Below are positions 12,091-21,768 of a stretch of 64,000 nucleotides of DNA, piece by piece. The notes beneath the pieces are model-generated. The model was not told the origin of the DNA, made no database searches, and saw only the letters and a list, made by a program, of their open reading frames with translations. The number at the start of each line of letters is the position of its first letter. The first letter of the stretch is position 1. This DNA comes from Phyto melanocephala (lineage: Eukaryota > Arthropoda > Insecta > Diptera > Rhinophoridae). Location of the stretch: NCBI GenBank assembly GCA_941918925.1, contig OW799234.1:81320997-81384996 (forward strand), read 5' to 3'. The translations under genes and the position numbers were made by a program.

Positions 12091-12775
12091 AAGGGTCCGC
12101 CAAATAACTTTTATTTTTGAAAATGTTATAAAAAAACTACTGAATATTTTCTTAAATTTCTTTTTTTATTTGAAAGTACAATCCTTCCGGTTAATAATGG
12201 AAAATAATTTCATTCAAATGGCTGCCACGGCGGTCATGCAGTAGCCTACACGATCGGTCCAATTTTAAAGCACATTATCGATTGTGTGCAGCTGTATTTC
12301 ACCAATGGCTTCACGTATATTATCCTTTAAAGCGTCAATTGTCTCTGGTTTGTTGGCGTAACACTTATCTTTGACGGCACCCCACAAATAATAGTCCAAC
12401 GGTGTCAAATCGCAGCTCTGAGGTGGCCAAACGATATCAGTTCTGCGGCTGATAATGCGATCTTTAAACACAGGGCGCAAAACATCGAGTTTAGCTTCGG
12501 CTGTGTGGTATGTAGCGCCGTCCTGTTGAAACCAAATGTTGCCAATATCCTACTATTCAATTTTTGTGAACAAAAATTCCGAAAAAATTATTTTTTTTTG
12601 GCAAAATCGTCATCTTCTGTAAGTCGATCGCAGGCCCACTTAGCGAAGCGTATACACAACCATATTCGTTCATCGGAAGGATAAAACTAATTATCTGTCA
12701 AATCAGACATGAGCTAAGTGTTACCATTCACTAAATAAACACTAGTTAAAAAAAAACTTAAGATGGCGGACCATT
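12091..12775 (-). mobile_element. Internally deleted DD41D-type mariner element
   Basis: The ends are short TIRs (AAGGGTCCGCC on the left, AATGGTCCGCC read inward from the right), each flanked by TA (12089-12090 and 12776-12777), the Tc1/mariner target. Length 685 bp, about half of a full element. It keeps the C-terminal transposase coding block (12265-12545) and both termini but lacks the N-terminal and first-Asp regions. A typical deletion derivative that could once have been mobilised in trans. Confidence 0.85.
12265..12545 (-). pseudogene. DD41D mariner transposase, C-terminal part
   Basis: The minus strand reads FQQDGATYHTAEAKLDVLR, then a Phe/Arg-rich stretch, then WPPQSCDLTPLDYYLWGAV and KCYANKPETIDALKDNIRE. 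The second catalytic Asp (QQDGA) and the third (PLDYYLWG) are 41 residues apart, the DD41D spacing reported for the rosa group of tephritid flies. The open frame continues upstream of the first Met, showing that this Met is internal. N-terminus and first Asp are deleted. Not functional. Confidence 0.85.
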
Positions 12776-12777
12776 TA

Positions 12778-13253
12778 TTAAAAATTGAGTAAAAATGTGA
12801 CATCATTATCTTTATTGATAAGAGAATCCTGGACCCAGAACTTAAAGAGATAAGGGAGACTCAGATAACGATAGGGATACATTGAGTATGAATGCTATGG
12901 GGTACCTCAGACAAATGAAGACGCGGGCAATTAAATACGATGGACTATGCGATTAGGATTTTCGGAAATCACCAGTCGGCAGCTTGAAATCAATTTCATG
13001 TCCGGTGAAATCGGTTGTAGTGGCGCAGGACTTAGTAAAGAAAATAATACCGGTATTCATGAGAACATTAAAAAACTAGGGTAGTCGAAAAAGGACCCAA
13101 AATAGTATAAGTATCTCCGAAAATTTTAAAAAGATTTTCTCATCGCTATGAATAACACGTATTAATTTGTAATTATTGAGACCTTTCCTAAACTAATTAT
13201 TAAGAACTTTCCTAAACTTCGAACATATTTTTTTAACAACTTACTAACCAAAG
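12778..13253. other. Spacer, unclassified
   Basis: 12830-13080 is less AT-rich than its surroundings and may be a decayed repeat, but no frame gives a motif I can name. Confidence 0.3.
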
Positions 13254-14041
13254 GGTGTCTCAGTAAAAAAGCACTTTTTAATTTTGAAATAAATGCACGT
13301 AATTTTTCAGATAGTTATGAATTTTTATAGGATTATAAAGAAGACATGTTTCAATTAAGTACGCAGTAAAATATCCTTTAAGTGGCCTTCACGCCTCAGA
13401 CGACAAACCATTACTCGTTTCATTAAATTTTCCATAATTTTTTTAACAATGATGTAGTTGTATATTACCGCTGACGCATTGATTCTGGGAGTTGAGCTCA
13501 GAAATTATTTATGGCTTATTTGCATAAGCCCGCAATTTTACAAGATCCCAAAGAAAACTGATTTTGGTGGCCAGTTGATACCAGAATTTCTTGAGATAAT
13601 TCGTTCTGAAAATCGTTGCTAAATAAATAAATTGTTTAAATAATGCGCGTCTTGCTGAAACCAAATAACGTCCATATACATGCAGTCCAGTAGAGGCCAC
13701 AGAACACCGTTTACAGTCGCCTAATTACGGCACTGACCAAAACTAGCAACAGCTAGTTGCTCGTTATGGATGCATTTTGTTTTTTATGAAAAGATTTTGC
13801 AATGCCGAGTAGATGTTCTCAGGTTTTCGGCGACACTTTCCTTTTTAACAGCAATGTTTTTAGACGAACGACCGGTTGTAGCAATGAAGACCGCTCTGCG
13901 AATAGTTTGCATACTTATTAGGTGCACTTTTTCAATCAAGCGGTCTTTTTATAACTTTCCTAATTTTTGCAGTCTATTTTCACAATTATAACGCGTTGTT
14001 CTTTCGTAAAGCCCTCCACTTTTAATAATCGGAATTAACTT
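13254..14041 (-). pseudogene. Decayed mariner transposase (DUF4817 type)
   Basis: Reading the minus strand from about 14020: FTKEQRVIIVKI-like sequence, then SYKKTA, QTIRRA (helix-turn-helix block) and KESVAENLRTSTR, all diagnostic of the DUF4817 N-terminus. At 13720-13500, in shifting frames, come YLVSARRA (from WFQQDGA), RTNYLKKFWYQLATKI (from the ISRNS.VNWPP region) and a CDL-like block ending YANKP. The middle with the first Asp is missing and there are several frameshifts. The left flank starts AAAGGGTGTCTC and may be a TIR, but I found no clear partner. Confidence 0.75.
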
Positions 14042-14059
14042 ATGGACGTTGAACATGTC

Positions 14060-14513
14060 AACCACGACTGTAAAAATGAAAACTCTTGAAAGTTTTTCAA
14101 TATAAGTTTATTGATAACAAAACACACTCAAATTTTACTGTGCGCAGGTATTAAGAGCTTATTAAATTATTTTAAGAGCAATAACAAGAGTTTAATCTGA
14201 TTATCTCTTTGACTTATTTTAAAGAATTGCAATGAACTATTTTTTTAGCAACTAAATTGTATAAATAAATTGTAATTGGAAATATGCTTTAAAATTAAGG
14301 CAACAACAACAATAACCACGATTTATAAGAAAAAAGAAAATATTGCGGAATTTTTTTTTTTTTATTTCCCTTGAATGTTGTTTTAATGTGACGTACGTAG
14401 TGCAAAAACTTAATTTGTCTCCGTCATTCGTGTTTGAATAGTCGCAAGAGCACCTAATTTAGAATTTAACTTTTTTTCTTAACATAATATAAATTTTTAT
14501 TACCTAAGAATAC
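14060..14513. other. AT-rich spacer, nothing recognised
   Basis: No motif or repeat structure supported. Confidence 0.35.
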
Positions 14514-14515
14514 TA

Positions 14516-15687
14516 ATGGGTGTTTTTTTAAGCCCGATAGAACTTGAAATTGTAAAAAATAACACAAAAAATTAAATTGTAATCAAAATTTTTTTTTTAT
14601 TCGAAAGATCAATACGTGACATTAACATTTGAAAATGATTTCGGGCATATGGGCACCGCGGCTGTTCTTGACGAAGCGCATTCTGGCCCTCCAATTTTGG
14701 GCCACTTTTTCGAGCACTGCTGGCCGTATGTCACGAATAACACGAACAATGCTGGCCTCCAAGGCGTCAATTGTTGCTGGTTTATCAGCATAAACCAGTG
14801 ACTTCACGTAGCCCCTCAGGAAATAATCGAGAGGTGTCAAATCGCACGACCTTGGAGGCCAATTGACAGGTCCATTTCTCGAAATCAACTTATCGCCAAA
14901 TTTTGATTTCAATAAGTCGATGGTTGCATTCGCCGTATGGCACGTAGCGCCATCCTGTTGAAACCACATCTCCTCCGGATCAATGTCATCCATATTTTCA
15001 AACAAAAAATCATTGATCATGGTGCGGTAACGATCTCCATTGACCGTAACGCGAGCTCCGGCCTCATTTTTGAAGAAATAAGGTCCGATGATGCCACCAG
15101 CGTGAAAACCGCACCAAACGGTGCATTTTTCTGGATGTAATGGAGTCTGTAGGGTCTCTTGTGGATTGGTCTCGCTCCATATGCGGTCTCGTGGCTTCAA
15201 TTCCTGCACCAGCTGGATCTTATACGGGTGTAGGCCGAGATCTTTGCGCAAAATTTTCCACGTAGTGGATGGACAGAGCCCCAATTCCTGCGACCGACGA
15301 CGAATCGATAAATTTGGATCTTCTTCCACACTTTCGTTTACAGCGGCGATATTCTCTTCAGTACTCACATTCCTTCGACGTGTTGGTGTTATTGCATCCT
15401 CTAGAGAGTATGTGGTACGAAATCTATCCACAGTTCGACGAATGGCTTGTTCAGATGGACGATTATGTATGCCATAAAAATGAAGAAGTCGTCTATAAGT
15501 TGCGCGAATCGACGACTGATTTTCAAAGTAAATTTGGATAATTTCGTAGCGTTGTTCAAGCGTGAGTCTATTCACGATGATTTGTCAGAGTATACTGAAA
15601 CGATAAAAAAAAATATTTCATCAACATTTAATTTTTTGTGTTACTTTTTACAATTTAAAGTTCTATCTAGCAAAAAAAAACACCCTT
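14516..15687 (-). mobile_element. DD41D-type mariner element with about 60-bp TIRs
   Basis: Left TIR about 14516-14577 and right TIR about 15626-15687. Read inward both begin AT/AA GGGTGTTTTTTT and share GATAGAACTT, AAATTGTAAAAA and AACACAAAAAATTAAAT. TA flanks both ends (14514-14515 and 15688-15689). Length 1172 bp, and the transposase frame fills most of it. The TIRs are long and still well matched, so the element is younger than the other mariners here. Confidence 0.93.
14622..15575 (-). CDS. DUF4817/DDE mariner transposase, 317 aa, catalytically incomplete
   Basis: An uninterrupted frame starting MNRLTLEQRYEIIQIYFENQ. The N-terminal DUF4817 helix-turn-helix covers residues about 1-60 (NRPSEQAIRRTVDRF), and a second HTH covers about 85-115 (SIRRRSQELGLCPSTTWKIL). 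Then come HPYKIQLVQELKPRDR and, abruptly, IWSETNPQE. Family members have roughly 40 residues between these, including the SDEAHF motif with the first catalytic Asp, so an in-frame deletion has removed it. Asp 2 (FQQDGATCHTA) and Asp 3 (CDLTPLDYFLRG) remain, 41 residues apart. The usual Trp of FLWG is Arg. DNA binding could survive but cleavage should not. The frame sits inside matched TIRs. Confidence 0.9.
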   Translation of the reverse strand: MNRLTLEQRYEIIQIYFENQSSIRATYRRLLHFYGIHNRPSEQAIRRTVDRFRTTYSLEDAITPTRRRNVSTEENIAAVNESVEEDPNLSIRRRSQELGLCPSTTWKILRKDLGLHPYKIQLVQELKPRDRIWSETNPQETLQTPLHPEKCTVWCGFHAGGIIGPYFFKNEAGARVTVNGDRYRTMINDFLFENMDDIDPEEMWFQQDGATCHTANATIDLLKSKFGDKLISRNGPVNWPPRSCDLTPLDYFLRGYVKSLVYADKPATIDALEASIVRVIRDIRPAVLEKVAQNWRARMRFVKNSRGAHMPEIIFKC

Positions 15688-15689
15688 TA

Positions 15690-16151
15690 TTAAAGAAAAA
15701 TCTGTCACGTACGATATGCCACGAACGATATTAAATTGAATTGAATTTATTATAAAATCATTTAAAGGTTGGTTTCAATTAAGTATGATGGATTTTAAAT
15801 GAAAAATATTTAGTTTAGTATAAGAAATTAAAAAAAAGAAAAAATACCTCCCAAGATTCGCAGATTTTTTCATATTTCCATATACATACCTCAAAATCAC
15901 TTCTGTTTTATATCACGTGCGATATATTCTTATTTTGCTAAGTACTTTAGACAACAACAATAATTCGAATATAATTATTTATTTATAATTTTTTAATGAA
16001 GTACCCTTTGAATGGAACATAAAGATCTTATTTTGTTTCAGTTACTCTTACTTTTGCAAAAATTATTCCACTTTATAGAAGGACAAATGTCACGTACGAT
16101 GACTTGGAAATGTCCATATGTGATAATTGCCAAATTTTCACAGAAAGTAAC
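15690..16151. other. Spacer with repeated TCACGTACGAT motif
   Basis: TGTCACGTACGAT occurs at about 15703 and 16088, with a variant (TATCACGTGCGAT) near 15910. No gene. The meaning of the motif is unknown. Confidence 0.35.
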
Positions 16152-16155
16152 ATAT

Positions 16156-16683
16156 TGTTACAGATTTATTTTTAAATAGCTTAATTTACATTATAATTTA
16201 TATTAGTTGTAGTAGTTTAAGTTCCTGTACTTTTATTTGTATTAGTTTATTTCGCTGATTGTTCGAACATGATGTTTGTTATTATGTGTAGCATACTTTT
16301 AGGCACTTTTATTATTCCTGCATATTACTTAACGTCTTAATTAAAATCTAACGGTTTTCGAATGTACTAGAATGTACATACGAGAACTTTGTCGAATGTT
16401 ACCGAACACCACTATGTTACTATAAATTGCCGAACAACACAGCTAACATGATCAGTATTACAATAGAGCTTGTAAAGTGTGTATCAAAGTGAGTTTGATA
16501 ATAAAAGTGTATAACCATAAGTGTAATAAGTTAAGTGATATAAAAACAATATCTGAGTGTATTTAAATAAATAAAATGCTCTTAATTTTATAACGATTTT
16601 CAAGTGTTTTTAATTGCAATAAAAGAACTCAAAGTAAATTTAAAGGAAATAATCCAACATTTATAAAAGGTATAAACGTAACA
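16156..16683 (+). mobile_element. Solo LTR (Ty3/gypsy-like)
   Basis: It starts TGTTACAG and ends GTAACA, so it has TG..CA ends with a 6-bp inverted terminus. ATAT stands directly on both sides (16152-16155 and 16684-16687), a 4-bp TSD typical of gypsy-type integration. Length 528 bp. Inside are a TATA-like CTATAAATTG (about 16418) and AATAAA signals (about 16565), in the order expected for U3-R-U5. No internal retrotransposon region adjoins, so recombination between two LTRs has probably removed it. Orientation is inferred from the TATA and polyA order. Confidence 0.75.
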
Positions 16684-16926
16684 ATATTATTAAGCACACT
16701 AATATGTAAAAATTTTTTAACTAAAATAAATAAAAATTTTTTAAATTTTGTACATTTTATTAATTTTTTTTTCACTGACAGAATTTTATTTGTTTTTTTT
16801 TATAATTTTAAAAATGTATTGAAAAGTTTAGTTAAACTAATAAATATTTTTATAAAACATTAATTCAATTAATTTTTATCAACAAATTATTATGTATTTG
16901 TGTTAACTGTTAAACGTTAACCATTA

Positions 16927-17042
16927 CTGCCGTATTCATAAAATATATTTTAGGTTTATTAAAGGCTTATTTGACAGATGTTGTAGAGAAATTTGTCAAA
17001 TAAGCCTTCAATAAACCTAAAATATTTTTCATAAATACGGCC
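16927..17042. mobile_element. Foldback MITE, copy 1
   Basis: An almost perfect inverted repeat of about 48 bp per arm with a loop of about 15 bp. The arms begin CTGCCGTATTCATAAAA and contain AGGCTTATTTGACA. TTA precedes the left end; the right flank has decayed. A second copy at 59547-59674 has TTA on both sides. The size, strong foldback and TTA target suggest a PIF/Harbinger-type (Tourist-like) MITE. Confidence 0.8.
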
Positions 17043-18781
17043 CCAAATGTTTTCATTTTCATACTTTAAAAAGTATGATGTGTAATCAACTGTATTAGAA
17101 AATCTTTCCCCATTGTGTTAGTAGTTTTATGTAACATTCTATTTATAGGTTGGTTTTCTGTTTACATTTTTCAACTACTTTTAGGTTTACCGTTCAAGTT
17201 GTTGTTAATTTTGTGTAATACCCTGCGTAAATACTTGTTGTAACACTTTGACTTCGCAACTAACAATTTAGCAAATTCTAAGGGTTTCAATTATGAAAAG
17301 AAATTTTCAAACCTATCACTTGCCAGAAAATAAAAAAACTACTGTGAAATTAATATTAAAAAATTTTATTCAACAACCGACCAACAAACCAAGTAACCAA
17401 TGACAATCAAACTCTATTCAGAAAGAAATCCTTACAGTTGATATGGATAATTTTGTTCTATTTTATTTTGTAATCAAAGAATAACAAGTGTGGAAAATCT
17501 CAGAGTCACAAATATAAAAAATTATTTTCGTTGCGTTTTATAAAGCACATAATGAATTGCCTGTGTATAAATATTGAAAAGACGCATTGAAGTAATACAA
17601 TGTAAATATAAGGAAAATTCACATTTTGGCAAAACTGTGGTGATTATTTATCTAGGACTATATGACAACAAGAAAGTACTGGAATTTGGAATATTGGTTT
17701 TATTAAGTTGTAAAAATTCTACAGTAAGGCATATACCATCAAAGCCCTTGTAGTCAGAAAAATATGTATGTCATTGCATACAAATTTAAAGTTAGAGCTT
17801 TAAAAAATATTAACCCGATATTTGTAATAAATATGCTGAAACAGAATTGCGACCACCGCAGCTTACAGCTTACATTATTGAATAAACTAAGACCATAATA
17901 ACGGATGAAAATTGTATTATTTAATTTCCTGTACGTATAGTGATTTGTTTACAAGATATACGAATCTAGTAGAAACCGGTCCGCTTTCCTGGCCCCAACA
18001 AAACTTGTGCATTGTATTAATTAGGCCATAATATTATCTGCCACCAATAGGGGGATTATTCCCCTTTCTCCGATCCTTAGTATTTCTGGTTCTTTTTAGG
18101 AAATTGTTATCAAAAGTTGCTCGAATTATATTTAAATCGGGTTTCCAGAAATGATATAATATGTAATTTTTTGGAAGTGGGAGAAGGTGATGGTACCACG
18201 TCCTCTGCTCTGATCCTTTCGAATTTGATAACGAAAAAGTTTACTAAATAATATCGTAACCAAGTGTACAAAGAATATAACTATTTTAGTACTACAGGTA
18301 TGAAATAAATTATATTTTCTTTGTATGGGAGATACCACGTCGCCTTATTTAATCCTGGTTATTTATTTTATTTATTTATATTTTTAAAATTTATATTGAA
18401 ATATATATTAGTACAAGGATTGAAAAATCCAACATTTTTAGTGCCTGAAGTAAATTATAAAATTTGTTTTTTTGTATCGAAGGCATCACTTTCCCCACTC
18501 CTACCGTATCAATTCTTGGCGATAATAAAATGCACTAAGTTCTTCAAATTTATATGTAATGGTGTTTAAGGTATCTCATAAAATATATTTTCACTATATT
18601 TTAGATGCCACGATAATTTTAGGTTCAACTCGCAAGTTGTTATACCCAAAACAAATTTTAGGTATTACAGAACTTTGGATATGTGGCAAAAACTTTCGAT
18701 TTTGTTTGGAAGTTAGAGGCATAGCCACATAAAATTTTCAGAAAACTCTCCTTAAGAAACATTTTTTAACTTTATAGATTA
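17043..18781. other. AT-rich spacer, nothing recognised
   Basis: Two short blocks near 18180-18220 and 18325-18345 share a TACCACGTC phrase. The open frames at 18132-18338 and 18321-18569 have no domain features. Confidence 0.35.
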
Positions 18782-19318
18782 CAGGTATCCCTCCTACAAC
18801 ACGGTCGATAGGTTTCTATAATATGACGTGTTATGTGAAACCGTGCTATAGGAGACTAGAAGCTGGTACAAAAAAAATAAAAATTTAAATACAATAAAAA
18901 AACAAACAAAAATCGGCATAAATATATTCGAATATATATTATGAATTTAGTTTAGTAATTTTCTTCATCATCGCTGCTCAATTCAATTGAATGGGAACGT
19001 TTTTTCGGATGAATAATATCATCTTCACTTTCTGAACTTGCATTTATATTTTGTTCACCTGCTGATATCTTTAAAAAATCCGTAATCTTGCTTTGTTTCC
19101 TTGTCGGTTCAAGGTTGATGTAAATTTCTTGATATGGTGATAGGCAATTTTGTAATTTCCTTTTGAATTTTCGGCTTCTTTCAGCGTAAGGGTCTGCAAA
19201 TAGTGTTGTAGAAGTACCGTGTTATAAGAGGTTTTTGGAAATTTTTTTAATCGTGTTAGAGTGAAATCGTGTTGTGTGATACCGTGTTGTGTGAAACCGT
19301 GTTGTAGGAGGGATACCT
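18782..19318 (-). mobile_element. Pogo/Tigger-like deletion derivative
   Basis: Terminal inverted repeats of about 23 bp, reading AGGTATCCCTCCTACAAC from the left and the exact complement on the right. The left end is TA then CAGGTATCC, very close to the CAGG.ATACC start of Tigger elements. A TSD on the right is not clean. Just inside the right TIR are three direct repeats of about 16 bp (CCGTGTTGTGTGA-like). The interior encodes the C-terminal tail of a transposase (18952-19219). Length 537 bp. Confidence 0.75.
18952..19219 (-). pseudogene. Pogo-like transposase, C-terminal tail
   Basis: An open frame of about 85 codons ends at the stop 18952-18954. It reads FADPYAERSRKFKRKLQN, LEPTRKQSKITDFLK, then an acidic Ser-rich tail with KKRSHSIELSSDDEENY. 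A basic stretch, a short S/T-K-I-T-x-F motif and an acidic end are usual after the DDE domain of pogo/Tigger transposases (compare their .SITSFF. motif). The stop before about 19220 and the missing DDE domain make it a remnant. Identification rests on the TIR and this motif. Confidence 0.55.
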
Positions 19319-19496
19319 CCTATAAAATTAGACAAACTTCTAAGATGACAAAGGAAGATATCACAAAAAAAAAATAAATTCTATTTCAAACTGCATTTTG
19401 TAAAGTATTTGAAATTTTAATGAAGAATCTCGTTACGACGGAGGTCTGATGTATTTATCATCGCAGATATTGTTGAAATGTATTGCTTAAGGTTGA

Positions 19497-19500
19497 GTAA

Positions 19501-19535
<35 letters not shown>

Positions 19536-19538
19536 ATA
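19497..19538. repeat. (TAAA)n microsatellite
   Basis: About ten uninterrupted TAAA units. Confidence 0.95.
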
Positions 19539-20394
19539 TGAGAAGGAAACAGAAATAAGGACAAAACAAAAATACAAATAAAGCAAGTACGTATGCCGAA
19601 TCTTATATTCCCTTCATCATATACAAAAGTTCCAAAAATCACTTTGCAGTATTGATTTCAGATTTAATTTAAATTTATACATGACAGCCTGTGTTATTTT
19701 AATAACATAGATTTTTACAAATTCTAAAAATAATTATAGCTGTAAAATTCTATTTCGATGCCATTTTTCAAATTTTCCTTGATGTATTATATTTTACTAG
19801 CCAAGTCTTTTCATTTATATACACTTTAAAAGGTAAAAAATATGCACTCCTTTATTTTGTGTCAATTGCCTTTTTGGTGGGAATTTTTCTATGTATTATG
19901 TTTGATGTATTCTTATTTATCGAATTAAACAGAAAATATATCCACTAAATTTTTAGTGTTTGTTTCCCATACTGATGCAGTTAAGAAAAAAATAATATGC
20001 CAATTTATTTAGAACGCCATTTTGGATTTGCCATTTTTACATAGTTAACTGTATATACTAATCAATATTGATATCCAATATTGAGGGGCTTGAAGGTGTT
20101 AAATTTTAATTACTAGATTTGAATTCTTATATACCTTTGTTGTATATCATTTGCCATTTAGTGGAAGCGGCCAACGTAGATTAGAAGTATTTCAAATGCA
20201 ATGTATTTTACTGGTTAGATGCTTGCATTTGAATCCGTCGTTTCTGTCAAAGCAGAAAAATTTAATTTTCTTATATAAATGTATTTGTTTTTAAAGCTGA
20301 TAACATATCTTTAGATACTAATGGATTTCTCTACAAAAATGAAGCGTGTTATTGATATTAGCTTTGACTTAGTTGTTATTATTTTGTACTCTAT
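19539..20394. other. AT-rich spacer, nothing recognised
   Basis: No gene or repeat supported. Confidence 0.35.
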
Positions 20395-21768
20395 TATACC
20401 CTTCACACAGTGAAAAAGGGTATATATAGGTTTGTCATTCCGTGTGAAATTTTTACAATTTTTATTTCCGATCCCATCAAGTATATATTTTCTGAAAGCT
20501 TATGAATAGGGGAGTCAATGAAGCTCTGTCAGTATGTCCGTCTGTCTGTGTGTATGTTGAAATCAACAATTTAAAGCCTTCCGACATCGCCTGGACCCGG
20601 CTTAAGTATTAAAATATCAGAAATATTTGAGAGTAGAACGATATTGAAAATCAGAAATGTCGGTACATAAACAACTGAGATATGAGCAATAAACACGACC
20701 ACCTCGTTTTTTTTTAACACAAAAACAACATACAACAACAACATACATATATACAAACGTGGTATACTTGTCAGAGTAAACGTGGCATCGAACTCCAGCT
20801 GAGCCAAATAAAATTTTATTTTATTTTTTATTTGATATATTATTTATATTTTTATTATTTATTTTATAATTTTTAAATTTTTTTTTTTCTTATTTTTTTA
20901 TTTTTTTTTAAATTTTTTTTTAATTTTATTTAATACTAAAAAAGCCCGGCGTGCGTTGCTACGCCCCTTAATGAATAAAAATACGTTCTGAATTTAAATT
21001 AAAAATCAAGTGCAACAAGCTTAAAATGATAACTTATTTTTTATGGGCGTGGCACTACCCACTTTCTAATCAGGAAACTTTATAGTCATGACAGCTCAAT
21101 ATGTTTACAAAGTTTCAGAAAAATCAGTGAATTTCAAGGAGCAGAATATAATAATATTTTTTAAGGGCGTGGCACTGCCCACTTTTCTAATAACGAAATT
21201 ATAAAGTGACGACAGCTTAATATGTGTGCAAAGTTTCAGAAAAATCGTTTCAGTTCAAGCACCTCAAAACTATAACTTTTTTTCATTGGCGTGGCCCTGT
21301 CCACTTTTCTAATCACAAAATTATAAACTCATGATAGCTCAATATGTGTGCAAAGTTTCAGAAAAATCGGTCAAGCGCAAGTATCTCAAAATTATAACAT
21401 TTTTATGGGCGTGGCACCGCCCACATTTCTTATCACGATATTATATAGTCATGACAGCTCAATATGTGTGCAAAGTTTCAGAAAAATCGGCCAAGTGCAA
21501 GTAGCTTAAATTGATAACTTATTTTTTATGGGCGTGTCACCGCCCACTTTTTTTCACCCATAAACACTCTATAGTTAACACACACACTCACACACACAGA
21601 GTTTCACTTTTATATATATAGATTTATTATTTAAATTTTTATTACTTTTTTTTCAATTATTTTTTATAAATTTTTTTATTTTTTTGTTTAACTTTTTTTT
21701 ACCCTTACACGCTGTTAAGGGTATACAAGATTCGGCATGGCCGAATAAAGCACTCTAACTTGTTTTTA
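20395..21768 (+). mobile_element. Mini-me/DINE-1-like element, copy 2, split by a Helitron
   Basis: Same 5' start (TATACCCTTCACACAGTG), ATTCCGTGTGAAAT and CAGCTGAGCC blocks as the 8.4 kb copy, with a short GTCY run (GTATGTCCGTCTGTCTGTG). Its A/T tract is interrupted by a Helitron (20936-21622), after which the A/T tract and the 3' hairpin ATTCGGCATGGCCGAAT with CTAACTTGTTTT follow. The Helitron is therefore the younger of the two. Confidence 0.8.
20936..21622 (-). mobile_element. Non-autonomous Helitron, copy 1
   Basis: On the minus strand it starts TCTATATATATAAAAGTGAA after a host A. It ends in a GC-rich hairpin region (GCAACGCACGCCGGGC) and TTAG before a host T; the better copy at 48465 ends CTAG. 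TC start, hairpin, CTAG end and A/T insertion site are the Helitron hallmarks. The interior is about five imperfect direct repeats of about 120 bp, each with TGGGCGTGGC and a CAAAGTTTCAGAAAAATC core. No Rep/helicase coding. Confidence 0.85.

Noticed and set aside
15121..15477. Plus-strand frames of 90-118 codons
   Set aside because: Antisense shadows of the 317-codon mariner transposase.
20942..21600. Direct repeats as a CRISPR array
   Set aside because: Units are about 120 bp, imperfect, without spacers, and lie inside Helitron ends.
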